From Alphaproteobacteria bacterium (GTDB lineage Bacteria > Pseudomonadota > Alphaproteobacteria > SP197): a DNA stretch of 64,000 nt. This document shows, in pieces, positions 24,903 through 33,408 of this stretch (position 1 is the stretch's first letter; each line of letters opens with the position of its first letter). The notes beneath the pieces were generated by a model, which had not been told where the DNA came from, did no database searches, and was given only the letters and a program-made list of their open reading frames with translations. The DNA lies in the NCBI GenBank assembly GCA_009694045.1, contig SHVY01000001.1:62001-126000 (forward strand), in the 5' to 3' direction. The translations under genes were made by a program, and so were the position numbers.

Positions 24903-26044
24903 TCCCCGGCGGTGGCGCGGGGCTCGCCCAGGCCTCCGTTGCCGATCCGGGTCAGCGACTCCTCGACGTGGCGGGAAAACACGAACTGGGCGGGGCGCTG
25001 CGCCTCGAGCGGGATCTCGGCCGCCATGGCCCCCGTGGTCCGTGGACCACGCAGGGCGGCGATGGCCGCCTTCCAGGGCCGCCGCACCGAATCGGCGACG
25101 GCGGTGGCCTCGTACCCGCTATGGACCATGCAGTCGGCGCATTTCTCGTAGTTGCCCGTGCCGTAACGGTCCCAGTCGGTGTCGTCCATCAGTTCCCGGT
25201 AGGTCTTGGCGTAGCCCTCGCCGAGCAGGTAGCACGGCCGCTGCCAGCCGAACACGTTGCGAGTCGGGTTGCCCCAGGGCGTGCAGTGATAGGACTGGTT
25301 CCCGGCGAGAAAATCGAGGAACAGGGGGGATTGGCTGAACTGCCAGCCGCGCCCGCGCCCCTTGGCGAACAGGTCGCGGAACAACTGCTTCGTGCGTTTG
25401 CGGTTCAGGAAATGCGCCTGGTCGGGCGCCCGCTCGTAGGCGTATCCCGGCGACACGGTGATGCCGTCCAACCCCATGGCCATCACGGTGTCGAAGAAGC
25501 CCGCGAACCGGTCGGGATTGGCGCCCCCGAACAGGGTGCAGTTGATGTTGACGCGAAAGCCCTTGGCCTTGGCGGCCAGGATCGCCGCCACGGCCCGGTC
25601 GTAGGTGCCGGCCTGGCAGACCGATTTGTCATGGTCGCCGCGATCGCCGTCCAGATGGATCGACCAGGTGAAGTAGGGATCGGGCCGGAAGCGATCCAAC
25701 TTCTTCTCCAGCAACAGCGCGTTGGTACACAGGTACACGTAGCGCCGCTGGGCGATGAGGCCCGCCACGATCGCCTCGATCTCGCGATGCAGCAGCGGTT
25801 CCCCGCCGGCGATCGAGACGACCGGCGCGCCGCACTCCGCGGCAGCGCCCAGGCACTCATCGACGCCGAGGCGCTGGTTCAGGATCGCGTCCGGATAGTC
25901 GATCTTGCCGCAGCCGGCGCAGGCGAGGTTGCAGCGGAACAGGGGCTCCAGCATCAGGACCAGCGGATACCGTTTGTGTCCCGCCAGATGCTGGCGCAAC
26001 ACGTACAGTCCTACCCGGGCCTGTTGGTGCAAGGGGATTCCCAT
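24899..26044 (-). CDS. hpnH: Radical SAM adenosyl-hopene transferase HpnH
   Basis: Codes for 381 residues from ATG 26044, the standard HpnH length. The radical-SAM cluster motif is CNLACAGC (Cys38, Cys42, Cys45), with GGEP downstream (VSIAGGEPLLHREIE). A SPASM-like C-terminal part has CYLLGEGYAKTYRELMDDTD and EKCADCMVHSGYEATAV. HpnH joins the 5'-deoxyadenosyl radical to hopene to give adenosylhopane, the first step of side-chain extension. It is divergent from hpnM with about 70 bases between the starts. Confidence 0.93.
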   Translation of the reverse strand: MGIPLHQQARVGLYVLRQHLAGHKRYPLVLMLEPLFRCNLACAGCGKIDYPDAILNQRLGVDECLGAAAECGAPVVSIAGGEPLLHREIEAIVAGLIAQRRYVYLCTNALLLEKKLDRFRPDPYFTWSIHLDGDRGDHDKSVCQAGTYDRAVAAILAAKAKGFRVNINCTLFGGANPDRFAGFFDTVMAMGLDGITVSPGYAYERAPDQAHFLNRKRTKQLFRDLFAKGRGRGWQFSQSPLFLDFLAGNQSYHCTPWGNPTRNVFGWQRPCYLLGEGYAKTYRELMDDTDWDRYGTGNYEKCADCMVHSGYEATAVADSVRRPWKAAIAALRGPRTTGAMAAEIPLEAQRPAQFVFSRHVEESLTRIGNGGLGEPRATAGD

Positions 26045-26117
26045 GCTTATCCTCGCGTTTTCGACGCCCTGTGTTACCGTCCGCCGCCACATTCCGCAAT
26101 GGACTTCGGGGACGAGG

Positions 26118-26735
26118 ATGATCGCCGGATCGGCCGTGAAGAGTCTGGGATTGCCGGCCCTGCTGCTGGCCCTGATTTCGTGGACGGCGCCGGCTCGGGC
26201 CGAGGACATGGCGCCGGAAGCGGTCGTCGGCGAACTCTACCAGACCCTGCTCGCGGTAATGCGGGAGGGGAAGGATTTCGCCGGCCGGGCGGAGACCCTC
26301 GAGCCGGTTCTCGATCGCGTCTACAACTTCCCGCTCATGACCCGTCTGGCGGTGGGCAAGGCATGGTCGGGCGCCGGCGACCAGACGAAGGACCGGGTGA
26401 CCGGCGCCTTCCGACGGCTCTCGATCGCGACCTACGCCAACCAGTTCACGTCCTTCGACGGCGAGGAATTCGCGGTCCTGGGGTCGCGCTCGACCGATTC
26501 CGGCGACGTGGTCGTGGCGACCCACATCGCTCCGGCGGGCGGCGAGGCGGTCATCATCGACTACCTCATACGGCGCGGCGAGGACGGTTGGCGGATCGCC
26601 GATGTCTATCTCACCGGCACCATCAGCGAGCTCGCGACGAAGCGTTCCGAGTTTGCCGGCATCATCAAGAGCGGCGGCCTCGAAGGCCTGATCACCGCCC
26701 TCGAGGTCAAGGCCGACGCCCTGGCTGCGTTCTGA
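26118..26735 (+). CDS. hpnM: MlaC/Ttg2-family protein HpnM
   Basis: Codes for 205 residues from ATG 26118, giving a clean Sec signal (SLGLPALLLALISWTAPARA, cleavage before ED). The mature part follows the MlaC/Ttg2D pattern: VGELYQTLLAVMREGKDFAG, DRVYNFPLMTRLAVGKAW, SIATYANQFTSFDGEEF, and DVYLTGTISELATKRSEFA. HpnM proteins are periplasmic lipid carriers or transporter auxiliaries linked to hopanoids. It is convergent with hpnN with no spacer (stop at 26735, hpnN ends at 26736). Confidence 0.85.
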   Translation: MIAGSAVKSLGLPALLLALISWTAPARAEDMAPEAVVGELYQTLLAVMREGKDFAGRAETLEPVLDRVYNFPLMTRLAVGKAWSGAGDQTKDRVTGAFRRLSIATYANQFTSFDGEEFAVLGSRSTDSGDVVVATHIAPAGGEAVIIDYLIRRGEDGWRIADVYLTGTISELATKRSEFAGIIKSGGLEGLITALEVKADALAAF

Positions 26736-29285
26736 TCACCGACGCACGACGGCGAGCAGGGCCGGCAGGCCGATCAGGTTGCAGACCAGCAAGGCGCCGA
26801 TCGCCAGCAGGAGCATCGCTCCCATGTCGGCGGTGCCGGGGTGGCCAGACAGCGCAAGGGAGCCGAAGGCGGATGCGGTGGTGGCCGCGCTGTACAGCAC
26901 GGCGCGCGCCGTTCCGGTCTGCAGGACTCCCTCGGCGCCGGCGCGCCAGCCGATCACCAGGTAGGTCGGGAACGACACCCCGATGCCCAGAAGCAGGGGC
27001 AGGCCGATGATGTTGGTGAAATTGATCGGCAGGCCGAGGATCACGCTGCCGCCCATGGTCAACAGCCCGGCGAGAAGCAGGGGGGCGAGGATCAGGGTCA
27101 CGTCCAGCGCCCGCCGCAGGGCCAACCCGAGCAGGACGACGATGGCCGCCAAAGCCGCGAGGGAGGCGGTCAGGAAGGCATCGACCACGACGGCGCCGGA
27201 ATCGACGATCGAGGCGGCCATGCCCGTGGCATCCGGGGCGATGCCGCGGACCGAGGCCACGAAGGCGGCGATGGCGGTGTTGTCCAGGTCGCGGCCCTCG
27301 GGGTAGATCGCGACCCGCACGCGGCCATCCGCCGCGCGCCAGTCGGCGGCTAAATCCGCCGGCAAGGTCTCGGCGGTGACCGGCCCGACCGTCAGCAGCG
27401 CGCGGAGGTCGGCCAGCACGGTCGCGAGATCGCCGATCACCGCGGCCTGAATCGCCGGCATCAGGCTCGGGCCTCTGTCCGCGGCCGCATCCAGGGCGTT
27501 GGCGAGGCGACGGGCCTCGGCGCCGGCTCCGGGCAGGGACAGGAGCTGTTCCGCCACCCGCGTCATGGCGGCGATCACCGCGTCCGGATCCGGCGGCTCG
27601 GCGACGGCCGGCGGCGACAGGGTCGGCCCCAGGATGATCGCGGCGTCGGCCAGCGGCGCCAGCTTGGCGTCTTGGTCCGGCGGGACGAAATCAGCCAGGG
27701 TCTGGGTTCGGGCGACCCCCGCGAGCGCTCGGGCTCGGGCCGCGAGATCGGCTGCCGCCGTGGCGTTCGCCACCAGTACGTTCAAGGCGTACGGCGATGC
27801 GAGCGGGTCGACCAGGAGATCCTGGAGTGTCGCCACCGACTGGGCGTCGGGGTCCTTGAGGTGCAGCGGATTCATGTCGAACCGCAGCGCCGTGAGGGCC
27901 ACGAGCGAGCCGAGAGCGAGGGCGGCGAACGTCGCGAGGACCAGCCGGCTGTGCACGGCGAGGGCGGAATCGAGCGCCGCCAGGGACCGCCCCACCGGCC
28001 GCGATGCCCGGACCTGGGGTCGGAGCAGGGCGATCAGCGCCGGCAGGAGGGTCAGGTTGAGGACGAGGGCGATCGCCATGCCGACCCCGGAGATCAGTCC
28101 CAGCTCCGCCACCCCGTCGAATCGGGTCGGCAGGAAGGCGAGGAACCCGGCGGCGATCGCCAACCCCGCCAGAATCATGGCGCCGCCGATGCCCTGTCCC
28201 ACCCGCGCGAGGGCCTCGATCGGGTCGCCCGCGCCGCGCCGATCGCCCCGGTAGCGCGTGCAGAATTGGATGCCGAAGTCGACCGCGATGCCCACGAACA
28301 TGATGCCGAAGGCCACGGAAATGAGATTGAGGGTGCCGACCGCGAGAGCGGCGAACCCGGTGGTGGCGATCAAGCCCGCGACCATGGTGGCGAGGATGGC
28401 ACCGATCAGCCGTGCCTCGCGCAGGGCAACGACGAGCAACAGGGTCACCAGGGCGAAGGACAGGCCGAGGCCCCATTCCGCGCCCCGGGCGACGGACGCG
28501 AGTTCCTCGTCGTCCAGCGCCACGCCGCCGGTCAGCCGCACGCTGACGTCAAGGTCCGCCGCCGCCGCCCGCAGGGCCGCGGACGCGCGCCCGCCCGGGG
28601 CGAGCGATCCGGCGTCCAGGACCGGCTGCACCAGGATCAGCCGCCGCGACCCGCGCGGATCGGCGGGCGCATCGCCGAAGGTCCTGGCCCAGGCGATCGG
28701 CTCGGGCCGCCCCGACAGCACGGATTCGATCGCCGCCGCCACGGGCGCGAACCGCTCGACCAGAATGGTGGCGTCGGTCTCGCCCCGCTGGGCCGCGTCG
28801 AGCGCCAGCCCCAGCACGTCCAGCAATCCCCGCAGCGATGGGTCCGCCGCCAGGGTGCCCAGCATCGGCTGCGCCGCGATGATCCGATCGGCCAGGTCGA
28901 ACACCTGGTCGGGGGGCAGGAACAAGACGCCGTACTGCCGGAAATAGGGGTGGGAATCGGGCCGCGACACCCGCCGAAACAGATCGTCCCGGCCTTCCAG
29001 GCGTTGCGCCAATGCCGCCGCCGCCTGGTCCGCCGCGGCCGGCGTCGCCGCGTCGATCACCACGACCAGAAGGTCGTCGAACTGCGGGAAGGCGCGGTCG
29101 AAGTCGACTTCACGTTGGCGAAACGGAACCGCCGTGCTGATCATCTCCTCGGTCGATGTGTCGATCCCCAGCCGCGTGGCGACGATCGCGGCGGAACCGA
29201 GAGTCAGCAGGGCCGCGAGTGCGAGCACGGGCCAGGGCCTGCGGGCGCAGATCGCCACCAGCCGGCCCGTGAGCGTGCCGAGCAC
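26736..29285 (-). CDS. hpnN: RND-family hopanoid transporter HpnN
   Basis: Codes for 849 residues from GTG 29285. The MMPL/RND layout is evident: TM1 (PVLALAALLTLGSAAIVATR), a periplasmic domain, TM bundle 2-6 (FALVTLLLVVALREARLIG, FGIMFVGIAVDFGIQF), TM7 (LVLATFAALALGSLVAL), a second periplasmic domain, then TM8-12 (FLTASLAALAAIVVLLGLAL, LGIGVSFPTYLVIGW). In Rhodopseudomonas and Burkholderia HpnN shuttles hopanoids from the inner to the outer membrane. It lies between two MlaC-family genes, hpnM and the one transcribed just upstream of it. Confidence 0.88.
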   Translation of the reverse strand: MLGTLTGRLVAICARRPWPVLALAALLTLGSAAIVATRLGIDTSTEEMISTAVPFRQREVDFDRAFPQFDDLLVVVIDAATPAAADQAAAALAQRLEGRDDLFRRVSRPDSHPYFRQYGVLFLPPDQVFDLADRIIAAQPMLGTLAADPSLRGLLDVLGLALDAAQRGETDATILVERFAPVAAAIESVLSGRPEPIAWARTFGDAPADPRGSRRLILVQPVLDAGSLAPGGRASAALRAAAADLDVSVRLTGGVALDDEELASVARGAEWGLGLSFALVTLLLVVALREARLIGAILATMVAGLIATTGFAALAVGTLNLISVAFGIMFVGIAVDFGIQFCTRYRGDRRGAGDPIEALARVGQGIGGAMILAGLAIAAGFLAFLPTRFDGVAELGLISGVGMAIALVLNLTLLPALIALLRPQVRASRPVGRSLAALDSALAVHSRLVLATFAALALGSLVALTALRFDMNPLHLKDPDAQSVATLQDLLVDPLASPYALNVLVANATAAADLAARARALAGVARTQTLADFVPPDQDAKLAPLADAAIILGPTLSPPAVAEPPDPDAVIAAMTRVAEQLLSLPGAGAEARRLANALDAAADRGPSLMPAIQAAVIGDLATVLADLRALLTVGPVTAETLPADLAADWRAADGRVRVAIYPEGRDLDNTAIAAFVASVRGIAPDATGMAASIVDSGAVVVDAFLTASLAALAAIVVLLGLALRRALDVTLILAPLLLAGLLTMGGSVILGLPINFTNIIGLPLLLGIGVSFPTYLVIGWRAGAEGVLQTGTARAVLYSAATTASAFGSLALSGHPGTADMGAMLLLAIGALLVCNLIGLPALLAVVRR

Positions 29286-29292
29286 GATCGGA

Positions 29293-29892
29293 TCAGGGCG
29301 CGGGAAGGGCCGGCGGATCGGCCACCAGACGCCGCAGGGCGAGGTTCAATCCGGCCAGCCCGCCGCCGTTCTCCGCCGCCATGGTCGCCGCGGCCGTGCG
29401 CAGCAGCACACGGGCGCTGAGGCCGGCGAAGACGATGTCCTCGACGCGAAAGCCATCGCCGTCGGGACGCACGTGCCAATCGATCGCCAGGGGCTGGTAG
29501 CCGGGCCGCGACGCCTCGCTGGCGACGATCTCGACGCCATCGGCGCCGGGGCGTAAATCGGTGACCGCGAAGCGGATCACCCGATAGATGTCGGGGTCCC
29601 TGGCCATGGCGTTCGCGAGAATTCCGGTCAGGAGGTCGATGAACTCGTCCTGTTCCGTCGGGGACCCGGCCTCCCACACTGGACCGGCGGTCGATCCCGC
29701 CAGGGCCTCGAGATCCAGCGCCGACGCCAGGAGCCGCAGGGCCGCGTCGCGTCGGGCCGTGTCGTCGCTGGTGGCGAGCGTCGCGATCGCCTGATCCGAA
29801 ATCGCCGCGACGAAGGCCCGCGAATCCGCGCGCAGGGGCGAAACCGCGACCGCCAGGACCAGGAGCGACCAGCCGACAAGGCGCAACAGCAT
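29293..29892 (-). CDS. Second MlaC/Ttg2D-like periplasmic protein
   Basis: Codes for 199 residues from ATG 29892 with GGGAG upstream (minus strand). It has a Sec signal (RLVGWSLLVLAVAVSPLRA) and an MlaC-like body: FVAAISDQAIATLATSDDTA, RLLASALDLEALAGSTAG, EFIDLLTGILANAMARDPD, and a beta part with IDWHVRPDGDGFRVEDIVF. It is transcribed directly into hpnN (seven bases between stop and start), so it is likely the dedicated periplasmic partner. Having this gene as well as hpnM around one HpnN is notable. Lower sequence similarity to MlaC than hpnM makes the family call less certain. Confidence 0.7.
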   Translation of the reverse strand: MLLRLVGWSLLVLAVAVSPLRADSRAFVAAISDQAIATLATSDDTARRDAALRLLASALDLEALAGSTAGPVWEAGSPTEQDEFIDLLTGILANAMARDPDIYRVIRFAVTDLRPGADGVEIVASEASRPGYQPLAIDWHVRPDGDGFRVEDIVFAGLSARVLLRTAAATMAAENGGGLAGLNLALRRLVADPPALPAP

Positions 29893-29978
29893 TACGACTC
29901 CCAGGGAGACAAACCCGATCCTATGTGACGACTGGTTGTGCCGTGTCAACGCGCGCGGCGCCGGGATCGCGGCCAAGG

Positions 29979-30416
29979 TTAGTCTCGGTCGACCGCGCGC
30001 AGGCGTCGCGCATCCCGGTGCGCCCTGACGCCGGCGATGACTTTGTCGGCGAGCGCCTTGGGAAGGTGGCCGTAAGCGATGCCGCCCTCCTGCTCCTTCG
30101 GATCGACAACCCGCAAGTCCGGCCCTGGCCAGGTGAACACGTTGACCTCGTGCGTGACGATCCACGAGTGGCGGTCATCCAGGCCCAGGCGCCGCGCCAC
30201 CCTCACCGGGATTTCCAGGGCGCCGATCTCTGGCCGAGGTTGCGCGTGGGTGATGGGCGCGACGACCACGATGGTCCGATCGCCATCCTTCTTGACGGTC
30301 AGAACCACCGCGCAGGGTCGGTCCTTGATGCCTTCCTCCCGGCCTAGGAGAGCTTCGTTACGCCACAGATAGGCGTAGCGGATGACGAGTCCGGGTTCCG
30401 GCGTTGGCAGCGCCAC
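29979..30416 (-). CDS. PemK-like growth inhibitor (toxin of a type II toxin-antitoxin pair)
   Basis: Codes for 145 residues from GTG 30416, immediately after the antitoxin TAG. The beta-barrel pattern of PemK-type/MazF-like proteins is visible: PGLVIRYAYLWRNEALLGRE, KDRPCAVVLTVKKDGDRTIV, VVAPITHAQPRPEIGALEIP, and VTHEVNVFTWPGPDLRVVD. The length is typical of the alphaproteobacterial PemK-like family. The expected role is sequence-specific mRNA cleavage held in check by the Phd-like partner. The gene order (antitoxin first, no spacer) is standard. Confidence 0.75.
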   Translation of the reverse strand: MALPTPEPGLVIRYAYLWRNEALLGREEGIKDRPCAVVLTVKKDGDRTIVVVAPITHAQPRPEIGALEIPVRVARRLGLDDRHSWIVTHEVNVFTWPGPDLRVVDPKEQEGGIAYGHLPKALADKVIAGVRAHRDARRLRAVDRD

Positions 30417-30677
30417 CTACGGCTCGATCTCGCGATCGAACCGTGCGGTCCAGTCAGGAGCCGCCGCCGTATCAAGCGCCTGCGCCAGATCGTCGGGGAG
30501 CTCCCAGGCGTAATAGGCTCGGCGCGTGTCGAGTTCCTTCAGGCGCTTGAACTCGTCCGCCGAGATCAGAACTAGGCTTTCGCGGCCATGGTTGGTTATG
30601 GCGACCGGTTCGCGCTGTGCTAGCTCGCGAAAGCGGCCGAATTGCTTCTGAAATTCGGCGGACGTGACGGTGACCAT
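30417..30677 (-). CDS. Phd/YefM-family antitoxin
   Basis: Codes for 86 residues from ATG 30677; the longer reading lies in AT-rich promoter DNA. The N-terminal Phd fold that binds DNA is clear (VTVTSAEFQKQFGRFRELAQ, EPVAITNHGRESLVLISADE). The C-terminal part (YYAWELPDDLAQAL, ending FDREIEP) is acidic and would wrap the toxin. Transcribed first in the pair; it probably represses its own strong promoter at 30705-30733. Confidence 0.82.
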   Translation of the reverse strand: MVTVTSAEFQKQFGRFRELAQREPVAITNHGRESLVLISADEFKRLKELDTRRAYYAWELPDDLAQALDTAAAPDWTARFDREIEP

Positions 30678-30704
30678 GGTGACTGCCCTTGAGCCAATAT
30701 AGGA

Positions 30705-30733
30705 ATTATAGCCGATACACAAATTTTCCACAA
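30705..30733 (-). promoter_or_regulatory. Strong sigma70-type promoter of the toxin-antitoxin pair
   Basis: On the minus strand, TTGTGG (30733-30728) is followed after exactly 17 bases by a perfect TATAAT (30710-30705), about 28 bases before the antitoxin ATG. The surrounding 100 bases are much more AT-rich than the rest of the window. Short repeats of TATAG/CTATA around the -10 could be the antitoxin operator. Confidence 0.6.
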
Positions 30734-30775
30734 TTGCCGTATTTTAAGCGAAATATTTTCGTATGGCTGATCCAC

Positions 30776-32761
30776 CTATATGCCTAGCCCCAACCTCCGG
30801 CCGTCGAGGATTGCGGCGGCGGCGTGTCGGGGGCTGAGGCCATCGCCGATCACGTGCATTTCCAGGCCGGAGCCGGCCAGCGCGAGGGCGAGTTCGGTGG
30901 TGGCGACGTTGGTGGTGGCGAGCACCAGGCCGTCGAAGGGCAGGCGCCGCTCGGACCCGTCCATCAGGTCGCGGATGGTCGCCCCGTCGCCGTGCCATTC
31001 CACCACGGCGGACTCGACGATGAAGGTGGCCCCGGCCTTGCGCAGGCGTTCGCGCACGGGCAGGTCGGCGGCGGTCCGCGTCATCTCCCGCCCGACGTAG
31101 GGGTCGGGCGTGACGATGGTGACCCGGTGGCCCCGCTCGGCCAGGTGCCAGGCGGTGCCGACGCCCTTCCAGTTGCCGCCGTCGTCGAGCACCAAGACGT
31201 TGGGCCCCAGCCGCGCGGCCTTGCCCATTACATCCTCGGCCGACCAGACGTTCGGTCCTTCCACCCCAGGCATCCGGTCGCGGGTCGGCAGGCCGCGCTG
31301 ATATCCCGCCCCGGAAGGCAGGGAGCCGGCGGCCAGCACCACCACGTCGGCGCCGCTGGCCCGCACCGCTTCGGCATCGAGATAGCGGTTGCGCAGGATC
31401 TGGACCTGGAGCTGCTCCAGTTGCCGCTCGTACCACGCGAGGAGATCGAGGATCTGGGCGCGCCTGGGCTGCTGCCCGGCGAGGCGAAACTGACCGCCCA
31501 GCCGATCGGCGGCCTCGACTAGGGTCACCCGGTGGCCGCGTTCGGCGGCCACCCGCGCCGTCTCCAGGCCGGCCGGGCCGCCGCCCACCACCAGGACGTG
31601 GCGCGGCGCCGCGGCCCGGGTGAACCGGTCGCCGCCCCATTCGAACTCGCGCCCCGCCGACGGGTTCACCAGGCAGGAGATGTGATAGTCCCGCGACCGC
31701 CGGCCCCAGCACATCTGGTTGCACGACAGGCAGGGCCGGACATCCGCCGCCCGGCCGTCCCGCGCCTTGTTGGCCATATGCGGGTCGGCGATCTGGCCGC
31801 GCACGATCGAAACCATATCGGCCTGGCCCGCGCCGATCACCGCGTCGGCATTCTCCGGCGTGCGGATGTGGCTTTCCGCCTGGACCTTGGCGTGACGGAC
31901 GACCGCCTTGATCGCCTCGGCGAACGGGGGTCCGAGTTTGTCCTCGTACACCACGGTCGGCATGATCCGGGTGAAGTCGTAGTAGCTGCCGGTGCCGACC
32001 GTGATGTAGTCCACCAGGCCCCGGGCGTCGAGGTACGCCGCCACCTCCTGCTGGTCCGCGAGGCTGAGGAAGTCGGGCCGGGTCGGATCGACCGAGAGAC
32101 ACAGCCCGACGATGAAATCCTCGCCCACGGTCTTGCGAATGCCGGCGAGGACCGCCGTCGGGAAACGCATGCGATTCTCGAACCCACCGCCCCATTGGTC
32201 GTCGCGGCGGTTGGTGTGGGCCGACCAGAACTGCTCCAGCAGGGCGCCATAGCCGCCCATCAGCTCCGAGCCGTCGAAGCCCGCCTCCTTGTCCCGCCGG
32301 GCGGCCTGGGCGAAACAGCCGATCAGAATCTCGATCTCGGCCGCGGTCATGGCGTGGCTGCCGTCCGAATCGTGCATCGACGGCAGGCCGGAGGGCGACC
32401 AGTTGGCGTCAAGGGCGTTGTCCCAATCGCCATGGGCGCCGAGGTGGTACATCTGGTGGATCATCACCGTTTCGTTGGCATGGCAGGCGTCGGTGATGCG
32501 GCGGAACCCGGGAATCACCGCGTCGTCCTCGGCCAGGAAGTTCCCGCGCGTGAGCCTGGTCGCCTTGTGCACCGGCGACGGCTCGACCACAATCATCGCC
32601 GCCCCGCCGATCGATCGCTCCAGGTAGTAGCCGAGGTGGCGGTCCTGGGGCAGGCCCTCGACGCTCATATTGGCGGTGTGGGCCCCGAAGTTGAGCCGGT
32701 TCTTCAGCGTCATGTGGCGAAGCCGCAGCGGCTGGAACAGGTGCTTGAAGGTCGTGGTCAT
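30776..32761 (-). CDS. Old Yellow Enzyme-type NADH:flavin oxidoreductase with Fe-S cluster and FAD domain
   Basis: Codes for 661 residues from ATG 32761. An FMN TIM barrel occupies about 1-340 (LRLRHMTLKNRLNFGAH, DGSELMGGYGALLEQFWSAH, TNRRDDQWGGGFENRMRFP). The 4Fe-4S cysteines follow (CLSCNQMC, then a fourth Cys in HISCLVNP). FAD/NAD domains come next, with VLVVGGGPAGLETARVAAER and LVEAADRLGGQFRLAG. The layout is that of 2,4-dienoyl-CoA reductase, trimethylamine/dimethylamine dehydrogenase and N-methylproline demethylase relatives. With methylated-amine genes elsewhere in the window a demethylase role is attractive but unproven. It stands alone on the minus strand. Confidence 0.82.
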   Translation of the reverse strand: MTTTFKHLFQPLRLRHMTLKNRLNFGAHTANMSVEGLPQDRHLGYYLERSIGGAAMIVVEPSPVHKATRLTRGNFLAEDDAVIPGFRRITDACHANETVMIHQMYHLGAHGDWDNALDANWSPSGLPSMHDSDGSHAMTAAEIEILIGCFAQAARRDKEAGFDGSELMGGYGALLEQFWSAHTNRRDDQWGGGFENRMRFPTAVLAGIRKTVGEDFIVGLCLSVDPTRPDFLSLADQQEVAAYLDARGLVDYITVGTGSYYDFTRIMPTVVYEDKLGPPFAEAIKAVVRHAKVQAESHIRTPENADAVIGAGQADMVSIVRGQIADPHMANKARDGRAADVRPCLSCNQMCWGRRSRDYHISCLVNPSAGREFEWGGDRFTRAAAPRHVLVVGGGPAGLETARVAAERGHRVTLVEAADRLGGQFRLAGQQPRRAQILDLLAWYERQLEQLQVQILRNRYLDAEAVRASGADVVVLAAGSLPSGAGYQRGLPTRDRMPGVEGPNVWSAEDVMGKAARLGPNVLVLDDGGNWKGVGTAWHLAERGHRVTIVTPDPYVGREMTRTAADLPVRERLRKAGATFIVESAVVEWHGDGATIRDLMDGSERRLPFDGLVLATTNVATTELALALAGSGLEMHVIGDGLSPRHAAAAILDGRRLGLGI

Positions 32762-32783
32762 GGTGGCGGCCCCCCTGGCTCTC

Positions 32784-32805
32784 GTGTCGTGGTTTCGAAG
32801 TTCGC
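32784..32805. repeat. Half of a type-B palindromic element
   Basis: GTGTCGTGGTTTCGAAGTTC plus GC is the same arm as the element-B right end (complement) at 13922-13944. No matching second arm with a TA flank is evident downstream, so the copy looks truncated or diverged. It lies just upstream of the OYE-type gene start on the opposite strand. Confidence 0.5.
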
Positions 32806-32915
32806 AATCCGTCGCAGCAGCCCTCGAGAGCGATCTTCGCGCGCCGGCTGCCGCAAGGCAATCATGGCCAAGGATTGGTTCCGGCGAGCGTCCCTGCTAG
32901 GTTGGCGGTCGCCCC

Positions 32916-33257
32916 ATGACTTGTCTTCGCCTCGCTCCCGCCCTAGCCCTGCTCGCGTCTTCGGCCGCGTTGGCCGACGTCACGACGCCCCTGGAGCGCG
33001 CGATGTACGACTACGGCGTGGTGGAGTACTGTGGCCTCGCCGACCAGTCGGTTTGGGATGGCTACCGGCGCGAGGCCCTCGCGATCATCGCGTCCGAGCG
33101 CATGGGCCAGGAGCAGGTCAAGCGATCGAGCTTCAACGCGGCCCTGGCGGTTGACCTGGAGGCGGGCGATCGCGGCCTGGGCGGCTACCGCATCTGGTGT
33201 CGCAACGAAGGCGTTACCGCCGCCACCCGCTTTCGCGCTCGCGTGGTCGAGCCCTAG
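32916..33257 (+). CDS. Small exported protein, unknown function
   Basis: Codes for 113 residues from ATG 32916. It has a Sec signal (CLRLAPALALLASSAALA, cleavage before DVTT) and a compact mature domain with two cysteines (VVEYCGLADQSVWDGYRREA and GYRIWCRNEG) that could form a disulfide. No catalytic motif is recognised. Codon use is like its neighbours. The TAG stop is formed by a TA plus the first G of the composite palindromic element that follows. Confidence 0.6.
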   Translation: MTCLRLAPALALLASSAALADVTTPLERAMYDYGVVEYCGLADQSVWDGYRREALAIIASERMGQEQVKRSSFNAALAVDLEAGDRGLGGYRIWCRNEGVTAATRFRARVVEP

Positions 33258-33374
33258 TGGTTCGCCCCAAACGCTTGATTCCCGATCCTTGTGTTTGGGG
33301 CGGACCACAGGATGAGAGTCCCACTGGGGATTCGGCCCGACGGATTGGGATCGATCCGTCGGAATCGAACCACT
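33255..33374. repeat. Composite palindromic element, two stems, outer ends GTGGTTCG/CGAACCAC
   Basis: After TA at 33255-33256, stem 1 pairs GTGGTTCGCCCCAAA with TTTGGGGCGGACCAC (33257-33308). A GATGAG-containing linker follows, then stem 2 pairs CCGACGGAT with ATCCGTCGG (33331-33374). The outer ends GTGGTTCG and CGAACCAC are themselves inverted. The right flank is TC, not TA. A copy with the same two-stem plan lies at 62894. The upstream gene's TAG is made by the flanking TA and the first G. Confidence 0.65.
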
Positions 33375-33408
33375 CGATTCAACTCTAGACATCAGGCATC
33401 AGGCATCG

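Noticed and set aside
26043-26117. Earlier ATG for hpnM at 26043
   Set aside because: It lies on top of the divergent hpnH start and would place 25 unrelated residues before a clean signal peptide beginning at 26118.
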